A stretch of 64,000 nucleotides of DNA from the NCBI GenBank assembly GCA_963708575.1, contig CAVPTB010000007.1, forward strand, positions 248,001 to 312,000. Reading direction: 5' to 3'. Position numbers and translations under genes: made by a program. The first letter of the stretch is position 1. Every line of letters starts with the position of its first letter. The DNA is from DASVWZ01 sp963708575. Lineage in GTDB: Bacteria > Acidobacteriota > Terriglobia > Terriglobales > Acidobacteriaceae. The notes beneath the pieces are model-generated. The model worked only from the letters and a program-made list of their open reading frames with translations, was not told the DNA's origin and searched no databases. This document shows, piece after piece, positions 52,106-60,709 of the stretch.

Positions 52106-54656
52106 ATGATGACAAGAAGCATCTGGGCGTTGATCGTAATCGCTCTCATTTCTATTGCCGCATCGGGCCAGACGAGTCCCGTGTACCAAAACCCCACGGG
52201 TACTCAGGCAATCGTGCAGCCGCCAAATACGAACTTTAGCGCAAACAACGAGGCTGGAATCGTGTATGCTGTGCCCAGCTATAACTGGGCTCCGCAGACG
52301 CCTAACACCAACTTGATCGCGGGAGTTCAAGCAATCGTAACGCTACTCTGCCCGGCGGGGCTGCTGGTTCCTCCGTCAGGGGTTGCCGCGGCTTTTACCC
52401 CAATCTGGATAAAGGATGGGGCCGCGTCGGAAGCGGTCATAGTTACGGCGACGACCTGCCCGTTACAAGGCGGGAGTACTAGCACCGCAACTTTTACTCC
52501 TGGGCACAATCATACTGCGGGACAATACAAGTTGAGTTCCGCTTCACAGGGAATCCAGGAAGCAATCAACGCCGCGAATTTCATCCCAACGGACAATTCG
52601 AACCCGCAACTCGGCAAGGTTATTATTCCTCCCGGTGAGTACACGCTCCAGGCGAGAGTTACTGTCATTGGGAGCAGGCAGTTTATTGATGCGAACGGCG
52701 CTATATTCACGTGCACAATGTCGGACTCGTGCCTTGTCATTGGCGATAAGACGCACATCAACGCCACCTACGACGTGACCATTGATGGCTTGGCAATGCG
52801 CCCCGGGATTTCTGGTCAGTTTGCCGCAATCGAGGATAGTGGGCAGCACACCACATTAAGATCGATTGGAACGCGCGATCCGACCAGCGGAAGTCCAACC
52901 TTTTCACTGTGATTCAGATTGATAATGACCAATCCGCTGTCATTGAGAAGTTCGATCCGAGCCTTCATCGAAATTGGGCTCACTGTGGCACCGATTGGTG
53001 TTCTGTCGCGGTCTACGGCCCGGGAACTTTTGGTACAAATCCTGGCGTTCTTTGGGTAAAGGACTCAAATATTAGTGCTCAGTGTGCGTTCAATGGCATC
53101 GACAACCAGGATGCAAACGCTCTTCGCGTTTCTGACACCGTGGTCCAATCCTATCCCCAGTTTGGTATTCGTGCTGCCGGTAATGCGAATAATGTTGCCG
53201 CCATTCTCGACAACGTGCATTTAGAAGTGGGAGATTGTACAAACCCGCTAGGGGTTGGAATCGCTGGACTTATTTCCGAGGGCTTCTTTTCTGTCCTGCA
53301 CGGCACAGGAGCTGTTGGGCAGGTCCAACAGTTTGGATCCACACAAACATCCCCCCAGTTGTATGCATACTACGTTGTTATTCATGGCTCCATTGGAGAT
53401 TCAGCGCCGTACCTCGTGGGGTGGGCCTACCAAATTCCTCCAATCACCGTGAAATGGGTGCAGCCACCTTCTCCAAACGGGGGTACTCTGACCTATGACC
53501 TGCTGCGGCAAAGCGTAGCCAACCTAGGAAACACTACGGCGGCGCCTTATGGAACAGGGAACTACAAGGTCACTACTACTTTGAGCTGCACCGCAGGCAT
53601 CTGTTCAGCCACCGACACGGGCGGCGCTACGACGAGCTATCCCGTCGTAGCCCCTTCCACCTATGCGCCGGCTCTGACTTTCTGGCCGGGAGCGGTAGTC
53701 CTGACCGAGTTGACCGATTCCGCGACCAACAACGGTGCGGAGCCGAGGCTTTATACGGATATTGTAGGACAAGGCACCGGTATTCCGAGCGGCGGTTTTG
53801 TGAATTCTTACGGCGCGAATGTACCGACAGTGTTTGCGCAACAGTGCAGCGCGCCCGGTGCTTGGTCGTCAATCTGGATGAGTTGTCCGGCAGGGGATTC
53901 GGTTTCCAGCGGTTACGCTCCCGTCGGGGCTTTGGTTCTGCAGTACGGCACAGTCGCCAGCTCAGGTGAGGGTGGCGGACTGAAGGGGCGGCTGAATTTT
54001 CTGATGTCGCCCAACACTCCCACCGGAAATAGCTCGCCCGCCACGCATTTGATCACGCTGGGAGACTCGAACGCGGCCAAGACATTGGCGACGCCGGGGC
54101 ATCGGCCACAAATGACCCTAACGACACCTGGATTGGGCTGGACAATCCCGACGCCCACGAAAACGGGTTTCAGCTCGCCTTCGGCGCCCCGCAGTTTATC
54201 TCCAGCTACATCGGCGCGGTCGGGAATCCTGCGACGGACACGCCGTTGGAGCGGTTGTCATCCACCGCAAAGACATTCGGCGTCCCGATCAACTCAACAG
54301 TGACCACGAAGAGCGGCCTTGCTCCCTTTTCGGTGCTCAGTGCAAACCCAGTTGGGACGTTAGTCGTGAGCAATCACCCAAAACTGCAGAACTGTGTCTC
54401 CGGCCAGGGGACGGTAAGCTGCCAGGGCACCCAGACTCAAAGTGGGCAGATCGTCTTCGGAACCATTCAGCTGTCCAACGGGACGGCGACTTTGCAGAAC
54501 CTCAGTCCGGCCTTCCCCGTGAGCGCCAACTGCGTCGCAAATGACACCACCAATGTTGCCAACGGTGTCAAGGCTATCCCGAGCCTCTCGCAAGGCACCA
54601 TCGCGTTCACCGGAACCGGTTCGGATTTTATTTCATATCAATGCGTCGGGAGTTGA
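52106..54656 (+). pseudogene. Secreted pectate-lyase-like beta-helix gene with two frameshifts
   Basis: ATG at 52106 or 52109 (AGGAGG at 52099-52104) and a signal peptide. The first frame runs through GIQEAINAANFIPTDNSNPQ and VIIPPGEYTLQARVTVIGSR, the start of a pectate-lyase-3/tail-spike beta-helix. Near 52860 a single-base loss shifts the frame to KIDWNARSDQRKSNLFTVIQ. Near 54108 another single-base loss leads to TNDPNDTWIGLDNPDAHENG and on to the end at 54656. Restored, it gives about 850 residues. A ligand or enzyme activity is unknown. The lactonase-like gene follows 16 bases downstream. Confidence 0.75.
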
Positions 54657-54672
54657 GAAAGGGAGGCACCAA

Positions 54673-55830
54673 ATGCGTAGAGCACAAATTGTCCTTAGGC
54701 TGACTTTTCTCGGCCTGGCGTGTGTACCCAGTGTTGCCGTGACCGAGTACGTCGTTGTAAACAACAATAACTCGGTTAGCAACACTGCAATCCTATATAA
54801 GCTGGGAACCAGCACGGGCCGTTTGACCAAGGTTTCCGTGCTGCGCACTGGCGGCCAGGGTTGGGGCGCGGAGCAAGATCTCTCCGGCACGCAACAAGCC
54901 ATTTCTTCAGATGGCGCTTGCCTGTTCGTTCTCGACACCGGGTCGAGCGACATCGCGACCTTCTCGAGAGCCACCGGATACAAGCGAGTGGGAAGTTATT
55001 TCGACGCTAACCTGATTTCGGGCGACTGGGGAGATAGCGTGGCTGTCAGCCCAAGCGGTAGGTTTGTGTACGGCAGCTATAGCCAGACAGGAAATCTTGG
55101 AGCGTGGAGCGTCAACTCGGACTGTACCCTCACCTTTATCGCGAAGTCCGCCTACGAGTCCGGCGTAGGTCCGGTTAAAGTGACACCGAACGGCAGTTTC
55201 CTCCTAGCAAGGACCGGAGGCGGTGTCGCGGCATTCGTTATTGACAAGCAGACTGGCAATTTCACTTACATCGGTACCACGAGCTTCACGGGCGGGGCTT
55301 GTGCACGAGAAAATGCCTGCACGCCGTATGGCATCGAGATCACAAAAGACAGCACCTCAGCAACATTCGCCAGTTTCGCGCCGGACGCGAGGAGAGAACA
55401 CCCAATTCCCCTCATGCTTACGGCCCGAATAACTTCCCAGGGGTTGATTAACCCGACTGTGCGCAACCTCACAACCGAGCAAAACCTCCGCTTCAACGAC
55501 TTCCCCTTCCTGAGCGCCGCGGGGTATAAGGGACATGGTGCGATCTACTTGGGGGTGACAAGCGGCAGCGGGCAATACAACGCAGGGGTCATTACGGCGG
55601 ACTTCACCGAGAAACCGGTGCACTTTGCCGTCACCAACTCAACCGTCGCAAATCCGCAGGTGGGCAACATTGCAGTCACCGGAAACACGCTGGTGATGGC
55701 CCAGTACCCGAATCAGATTTCCGTGTTCCGCATCAAGAAAGACGGTTCGTTGAAACTTCTCTCCACCACCACCATCAACGAGCAAGGCGAAGGCCTGTTC
55801 TCACTCTCGATTTTTCCTAATACGCGGTGA
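54673..55830 (+). CDS. Lactonase-like seven-bladed beta-propeller protein
   Basis: 385 residues from the ATG at 54673 (GGGAGG 6 bases upstream). A signal peptide (about 1-23) is followed by YVVVNNNNSVSNTAILYKLG and repeating blades with 'sdG.flyv.......i..f.i....G'. Examples are SSDGACLFVLDTGSSDIATF, VSPSGRFVYGSYSQTGNLGA and VTPNGSFLLARTGGGVAAF. This is the lactonase/YncE-type propeller. Acidobacterial members are mostly uncharacterised secreted proteins. It lies 16 bases after the broken beta-helix gene and is probably co-transcribed with it. Confidence 0.8.
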   Translation: MRRAQIVLRLTFLGLACVPSVAVTEYVVVNNNNSVSNTAILYKLGTSTGRLTKVSVLRTGGQGWGAEQDLSGTQQAISSDGACLFVLDTGSSDIATFSRATGYKRVGSYFDANLISGDWGDSVAVSPSGRFVYGSYSQTGNLGAWSVNSDCTLTFIAKSAYESGVGPVKVTPNGSFLLARTGGGVAAFVIDKQTGNFTYIGTTSFTGGACARENACTPYGIEITKDSTSATFASFAPDARREHPIPLMLTARITSQGLINPTVRNLTTEQNLRFNDFPFLSAAGYKGHGAIYLGVTSGSGQYNAGVITADFTEKPVHFAVTNSTVANPQVGNIAVTGNTLVMAQYPNQISVFRIKKDGSLKLLSTTTINEQGEGLFSLSIFPNTR

Positions 55831-56377
55831 CAGATTTCGCGTGCACCCAGGCTTCCCCGTGGCGCAGTTCCACCGCTGGACAAAAACTCCCTGCTGCCCG
55901 TTCACGCCTGCGCGATTCCCACTCGCACTAGATCTGCACGTGTGCTTCGCAGCCTGCAGCGCACTGCAGAAAGCTGCTCCACTCCCGCTTCAGGGTGTGG
56001 TCGCCGTACGCGGCGAGTAAACATTCTTCCACAGCACAGTTCCAGCTTTCCTGTTCACTCGTCACCGACACTTCAGCGGAGCCGTGTGAAAATTGTCGAC
56101 GAGTCGAATGTGGGTGACGTGTGCCCGAGTCAGGGCGAACGGTCGAACACCCTGCGCGTGGCTCAGCGCGCCCAGGCGCGCACAGTAACTCTTTTATTTG
56201 CAAGATTTTGCAGAATTCGCTCTTTGAAATCAATATTTTGCGCGGAAGGGCAGTCGGCGGAGCGCAAAAATGTAGGCTAAACCCTTGCGAATCTGGATTT
56301 TGCCTATAAGCCTTTTAAACTCAAAGATCTGGCGTGATAAGACCGCGTAAAAGCTTTGATTCTAAAAGATCGGACAA
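55831..56377. other. Intergenic region between convergent genes
   Basis: About 550 bases without a supported gene. A stem TCGCCG-TACG-CGGCGA lies at 56001-56016. A minus-strand open frame at 55928-56233 has no convincing start or family, and I do not call it. The region turns AT-rich towards 56380. Confidence 0.35.
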
Positions 56378-56405
56378 AAATAGGGGGTGGGGGCCCCCCA
56401 TTTTC
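56378..56405 (-). terminator. Probable terminator of the GH18-like gene
   Basis: On the minus strand a G-run/C-run hairpin (GGGGGG ... CCCCC, within 56383-56399) is followed by TATTTTTG. It lies 20-45 bases past the stop at 56423. The run-based stem makes the exact pairing uncertain. Confidence 0.5.
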
Positions 56406-56422
56406 CAATCGCGTTAGGCGCT

Positions 56423-57364
56423 TTACTTCACTCCAGCGTTAATTGCCTGGGCGTACTTCTTTGCCAAGCCATTGCCCACAAAATCGTCGTAAATCCACAT
56501 GGTTCCGCCGATAATGCCGCATTCTTTATGCCAACCGCTGATGATGGATTTTACTTGGCTAGGGGTGTCTACTTGATCCCAGAAGCCGGGAAAGACCGGC
56601 ACCTTTCCAAAGTCCCATCCCGAGCAGGGATTGTTTCCGGAACCGCCGGCGTAGGTTTGAAGGTGTACTCCATCCACGGTGCCTGGCAGTTTTTTGTTGA
56701 TTTCGGAAACCACGCTCTGCCAATAGCTGGCGTTGACGTAAGGATCAGGCATCACCTTGTAGCCAAGTTTGCCCACCATGACGCCGAACTTAACCGTGGT
56801 CGGCGCGTCGTAGCTGTTCTCGTCGTCGAAGTCGAGGGCATCCAGGGCAGGGATGGCTTTCTTCAAGGCCTTGAAATCCTTGTAAAGAATGCTCTTTGAG
56901 CCAACGCCTTGCGCGTTCACCAAGTCCCGGATGTCTTCCCAGTCCCCGTAATTCGACGAACCAATGCTGAACGTAATTCTTTTGACAATTCCTGCTTTTT
57001 TTAGCTTGGCCATGTCCGCAGCAAACTTGGGATAAGTTTTGTTGCCGACATAGACGCCCTTCGAGGTTAACGGGAATTCTCCGTTGAAATTCAAATCGCC
57101 TGTGGTGTTGACCTCAACACTCCAAACAATGGCTTCGGAGTAACCAGCGTGCTCAAGTTCGGAGATGTTTTTCTCAACATTAAAATTTGCCGTCTTGTAA
57201 TACGGACCTCCGCCAAATATCGACGTAAAACCTTTCGGCTTGGCTGGGGAGAGGGTTTGCGCGGAGGCTGAGAACGCCAGGATCAGTAGGCAGGCAGCGA
57301 GCTGAACCGAGAGAAATGTGGGAATGCGACTTCCCAGGGAAAACCTGGACAACAATCGAGTCAT
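56423..57364 (-). CDS. Secreted GH18-like TIM-barrel protein
   Basis: 313 residues from the ATG at 57364 (AAGGAAA 7 bases upstream). A signal peptide (about 1-36, ending SASAQ) is followed by a TIM-barrel-like layout. KAIPALDALDFDDENSYDAP resembles the GH18 catalytic strand (DxxDxDxE), here DALDFDDEN, with Asp rather than Glu-only end geometry. GTVDGVHLQTYAGGSGNNPC and GGTMWIYDDFVGNGLAKKYA resemble late barrel strands. It is probably a chitinase-like or endo-N-acetylglucosaminidase-like protein. Activity is unproven, and a binding role is possible. Confidence 0.68.
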   Translation of the reverse strand: MTRLLSRFSLGSRIPTFLSVQLAACLLILAFSASAQTLSPAKPKGFTSIFGGGPYYKTANFNVEKNISELEHAGYSEAIVWSVEVNTTGDLNFNGEFPLTSKGVYVGNKTYPKFAADMAKLKKAGIVKRITFSIGSSNYGDWEDIRDLVNAQGVGSKSILYKDFKALKKAIPALDALDFDDENSYDAPTTVKFGVMVGKLGYKVMPDPYVNASYWQSVVSEINKKLPGTVDGVHLQTYAGGSGNNPCSGWDFGKVPVFPGFWDQVDTPSQVKSIISGWHKECGIIGGTMWIYDDFVGNGLAKKYAQAINAGVK

Positions 57365-57555
57365 TTGAGTTTCCTTTAAAGTGATCAATACCGATAGAGT
57401 CTTTCTCGTCGCCCGATTAGTCCCTGCAGAGTTGGGCAGAAAAGAGCCGTCCGTATTGGACTGTAAACATAACCCGTCGGGGCCGGGTTCTCAAGCGATT
57501 TTTGTCGTGAATCTGGCGTCCACCAAGCGGTTTGGCCATTTACGAGGCTCCGCTC

Positions 57556-58524
57556 TCACTGCGGTTCTTGGCCGGCCCAATAGGTTGAGCGGGCCAGAAC
57601 CACGCGTTTACCCGGCTCTTTGAGTTGTACCTGAATCCGATGCAGTCCGGGGCGTGGGTCTTTCGGTTGAAAACTCAGCAGGTAACGGCTGCGGAGATGA
57701 TTGTCAAATTCGTTCATGCGGGTATCGAAACCCTTTTGCGTCTCATATAGCGCATACTCGCCGCCGGTCATGGAAGCGACCGTTTTGGGGACGTTCTTGC
57801 GCATGCCTTCCATGGCTAAGTCCAAAACGGCCAACAGATCCGGGGCAGAATTCATTTCGTCGGCGTTATTTCCTCGCATGGTATCCAGGATGTTCGAGAC
57901 AGCCGTCGAGAATGCCAAGGCGTAAAGAACTGTACTACTGTTTCCCACCGCACCCACAACCTGGTCGAGTCTGGCGATGCTGCCGTGATCGTGCGTGTCG
58001 CTGATGAGCAGCAACATTTTCTGGTTATCTTTGGGACGATCGCGAAGATGGTGCTCGGAAAGGAATACCGCATCGAGAATTGCGGCCTTGTCGTCGCCCA
58101 CTTCAAGCTTGCCCAGATCTTTGTCAATCACTTTCGCATCTTTGGTGAAGTCTTCGATCAGATCGACGCCGCTGTCGAACTCGATCAAGGCAATCTCAAC
58201 GTTGCCGCCTTCGAGCAGCGGTCCTAGCATGCTACTCAGGCCTTTCATGCGAGGAAATTCGTAGTTCGCCCGGCCTCCGCGCTGGATTGCGGCCACCAGC
58301 GAAATTGGCTGCGCTTCCGGTGTTTCGTCGAGATGTACAGGCTGTTCGACTCCCTCATCGTGAACGATAAAGTCTCTGGCCTGTAAGCCATAGACAGCAT
58401 GACCGTTCTCATCGCGGACGAGCGCGGGAACAAGTACGGCATTCGATTCGGCGTGAAATACGGGTTCCTGGGCAGATATGGCGAATGGGAAGAGGAGAGC
58501 GAGTACGAGGAAACCGGGTCTCAC
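57556..58524 (-). CDS. VWFA-related secreted protein (acidobacterial type)
   Basis: I prefer the GTG at 58524, which starts the signal peptide VRPGFLVLALLFPFAISAQ, 4 bases after the zapA stop. An ATG at 58563 inside zapA is also possible. The domain runs from SNAVLVPALVRDENGHAVYG and LQARDFIVHDEGVEQPVHLD to LLSFQPKDPRPG. The MIDAS strand reads VEIALIEFDSGVDLIEDFTK with a less canonical DSG. KMLLLISDTHDHGSIARLDQ supplies the later Asp. It is the fourth VWFA-related gene of the window, and follows zapA in the same direction. Confidence 0.82.
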   Translation of the reverse strand: MRPGFLVLALLFPFAISAQEPVFHAESNAVLVPALVRDENGHAVYGLQARDFIVHDEGVEQPVHLDETPEAQPISLVAAIQRGGRANYEFPRMKGLSSMLGPLLEGGNVEIALIEFDSGVDLIEDFTKDAKVIDKDLGKLEVGDDKAAILDAVFLSEHHLRDRPKDNQKMLLLISDTHDHGSIARLDQVVGAVGNSSTVLYALAFSTAVSNILDTMRGNNADEMNSAPDLLAVLDLAMEGMRKNVPKTVASMTGGEYALYETQKGFDTRMNEFDNHLRSRYLLSFQPKDPRPGLHRIQVQLKEPGKRVVLARSTYWAGQEPQ

Positions 58525-58528
58525 TGCG

Positions 58529-58864
58529 CTACCCGGCGCGGCGCTTGTCGTCCAGAACTTCATCGAGCACGTTCGAAAGATGGTGGGCGCGCTGTAGATA
58601 TTCGGAGCCACCGCCGTCGGTCTTGCGCTTGAGAAGTTGATATTCGTCGGCAATGTTTAGCGCGGCAAGCACGGCAAGGCGAGCGGTGTCGACGGTGTGG
58701 GTCTGCTCCGCAACGGCCCGCATTTTGGAGTCGACGTACTCGGCCAGCTTAAGGATGTACTCGGGATCCGATCCGCGTAGGTTGTAAGCCTGATCGAATA
58801 TCTCGACGCGCACACTGCTATTGCTCGGATCGTGCACGGAAGGCGGCTTGGTGGCTGTGGCCAT
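58529..58864 (-). CDS. zapA: Cell division protein ZapA
   Basis: 111 residues. The ZapA pattern is SVRVEIFDQAYNLRGSDPEY, then LAEYVDSKMRAVAEQTHTVD and RLAVLAALNIADEYQLLKRK, ending in a coiled coil. It cross-links FtsZ protofilaments at the division ring. It is preceded by the coiled-coil gene at 58912 (47-base gap), and followed 4 bases later by the VWA gene. This is the common position downstream of pheST in acidobacteria. Confidence 0.9.
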   Translation of the reverse strand: MATATKPPSVHDPSNSSVRVEIFDQAYNLRGSDPEYILKLAEYVDSKMRAVAEQTHTVDTARLAVLAALNIADEYQLLKRKTDGGGSEYLQRAHHLSNVLDEVLDDKRRAG

Positions 58865-58911
58865 AAGTTATTCTGCTACGCTTTGCCCTCGTGTGGAAAG
58901 GAAAATCCAGC

Positions 58912-59208
58912 TTAGCTTGCCGCTTGCTCTTCGGCGACGGTACCAATTTGCTGGAGCATCTTCTCCACCCGGCCGCGAATTTCTTCGCGCTCGCGGCGTA
59001 ATTGCACCAGTTCCCGGCGAAGGCTCTCCACTTCTTCTTCGCGAACTTCGAGTTGCTCGCGCAGACGTTGCACATCGCGTTCCGCGACGGATCGCCCTTC
59101 GCGGGCGGCTTTGTACAACTCGATTGTGCGATAGATTTTCTCTTCCAGAGCCTGAAAATCGTCGGCTGGAACCTGCGTGGATACTGCTTCATCCATTTTT
59201 ACAGACAT
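58912..59208 (-). CDS. Small coiled-coil protein upstream of zapA
   Basis: 98 residues, almost entirely a charged coiled coil. ADDFQALEEKIYRTIELYKA and VAERDVQRLREQLEVREEEV are typical heptads, with Glu/Arg/Leu. Proteins of this kind are often found between pheT and zapA in acidobacteria and resemble ZapB-like division proteins by position and composition, not by clear homology. It is probably a division-associated structural protein. Confidence 0.7.
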   Translation of the reverse strand: MSVKMDEAVSTQVPADDFQALEEKIYRTIELYKAAREGRSVAERDVQRLREQLEVREEEVESLRRELVQLRREREEIRGRVEKMLQQIGTVAEEQAAS

Positions 59209-59328
59209 GATTGCGTTTCATCCCCGAGAAAAAATTGGAACTTGAAAGCGAGTATACCGCAGAAGGCTGTGGAGAGAAGGGCGGATTTAGGGGGCAGAAA
59301 TTGAGAAATCCCCTAGAGAAGTGACGAG

Positions 59329-60543
59329 TTACATCTCAACGCTAGGTCCGGTAGCTGAGGGCTTTAGCTTGCGCAGCTTGTCAGCTGCGGCATCCAGGGT
59401 TTCGGGTTTTTTGCAGAAGGCAAACCGTACCTGCTTTGCTCCGTCGCGAGGATCGTTATAAAAACTCGAACCGGGCACGGCGGCCACGCCGATCTCTTGA
59501 ACAAGATGCCGCGTGAATGCGACATCGTCGGCGAACCCGAAGGCGCTGATGTCGGTCATGATGTAGTACGCGCCGCGAGGACGGAAGCAATGAAACCCGG
59601 CTGAGGTGAGTGCAGGCAATAAACGATCGCGCCGCGCACGATAATTCTCAGCCAAAGTTTTGTAATAGATTTCGGGAAGTGATAACGCCGCGGCTCCCGC
59701 TTCCTGCAGTGGTGCGGGTGCGCCTACGGTCAGGAAGTCATGCACTTTGCGAATGGCGTCGGTGATTCTCGGAGGTGCAATGGCCCAGCCGACACGCCAT
59801 CCGGTGACGCTGTAAGTTTTAGACATGCCGTTGATGGTAACGGTGCGGTCGGCCATGCCGTCGAGGCTCGCGATTGAGATGTGTTCGGTACCGTCGTAGA
59901 GGATGTGCTCGTAGATTTCGTCGGTGATGGCGAGCACGTCGAATTGCACGCACAGGTCCCGGATGAGTTCGAGTTCCGCGCGTGTGAAAACTTTTCCCGT
60001 GGGATTGTTTGGCGTATTGAGAATGATGGCTTTGGTCTGATGATGAAATGCGGCGCGGAGTTCACATTCGTCAAAGGTCCACTCGCCATCCGATGTGCTC
60101 GGAGGGCGGAGCTTGATGAAAACGGGCTTGGCGCCAGAGAGGATCGCGTCGGGTCCATAGTTTTCGTAGAAGGGTTCGAATATCACGACCTCGTCGCCTT
60201 TGTTGCAGACAGCGAGGAGAGTCGAGATCATGGCCTCGGTCGATCCGCAGCACACCGTGACTTGGGTTTCCGGATCGACAGGGATGTTCTGCCAGAGTTT
60301 CATCTGGCGTGCAATCGCGTTGCGTAAAGTTTTCGAGCCCCAGGTGATTGCGTACTGATTCGTGTCGGCGGCGATAGCCTCTTGTGCAGCCCGCTTGATC
60401 TCGGCGGGAGCGGGGAAGTCCGGAAATCCCTGAGCCAGGTTTACGGCACCATGCAGCATGGCCTGGCGCGTCATTTCGCGGATGACAGATTCGGTGAAGT
60501 GACCAACTTTGTCGCTGAGAAAGTGTTTGGAGGATCCCACCAC
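59329..60543 (-). CDS. Class I/II PLP-dependent aminotransferase
   Basis: 404 residues, fold type I. AVNLAQGFPDFPAPAEIKRA opens the domain, CGSTEAMISTLLAVCNKGDE forms the PLP phosphate pocket, and LNTPNNPTGKVFTRAELELI is the NPTG motif. NGMSKTYSVTGWRVGWAI carries the PLP lysine (SKTYSVTGWR), and VRFAFCKKPETLDAA has the substrate Arg. It resembles methionine or kynurenine aminotransferases of the YbdL group. The amino acid is not certain. It lies between pheT and the coiled-coil/zapA pair on the same strand. Confidence 0.9.
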   Translation of the reverse strand: MVGSSKHFLSDKVGHFTESVIREMTRQAMLHGAVNLAQGFPDFPAPAEIKRAAQEAIAADTNQYAITWGSKTLRNAIARQMKLWQNIPVDPETQVTVCCGSTEAMISTLLAVCNKGDEVVIFEPFYENYGPDAILSGAKPVFIKLRPPSTSDGEWTFDECELRAAFHHQTKAIILNTPNNPTGKVFTRAELELIRDLCVQFDVLAITDEIYEHILYDGTEHISIASLDGMADRTVTINGMSKTYSVTGWRVGWAIAPPRITDAIRKVHDFLTVGAPAPLQEAGAAALSLPEIYYKTLAENYRARRDRLLPALTSAGFHCFRPRGAYYIMTDISAFGFADDVAFTRHLVQEIGVAAVPGSSFYNDPRDGAKQVRFAFCKKPETLDAAADKLRKLKPSATGPSVEM

Positions 60544-60709
60544 ATCGCCATAGTTGGGTCAGATTAGCACAGCGAAGGGAAGGTCGCCGGAAACTCGGTC
60601 AGAACGTCGAGTCGCTGCTTTCGCGATTGTACGGCACTGAGGCTGATGTCGCATAGAAATTCTTGTAGTTTCTTGCTGTGCGCTGCGAGTTTGTTCTTTA
60701 CGTATTGCA

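Noticed and set aside
52106..54656. Phage tail-spike assignment for the beta-helix gene
   Set aside because: A signal peptide is present and no other phage gene lies nearby, so a secreted bacterial protein is likelier.
55928..56233. 101-codon minus-strand frame in an intergenic region
   Set aside because: No ribosome binding site or recognisable family; the end (ECLLAAYGDHTLKREW) looks protein-like, but the rest is not coherent.
60564..60709. Open frame continuing past the pheT end
   Set aside because: The natural PheT C-terminus (ALETLGGLQRV) is in another frame and stops at 60710; the remaining frame has no similarity.
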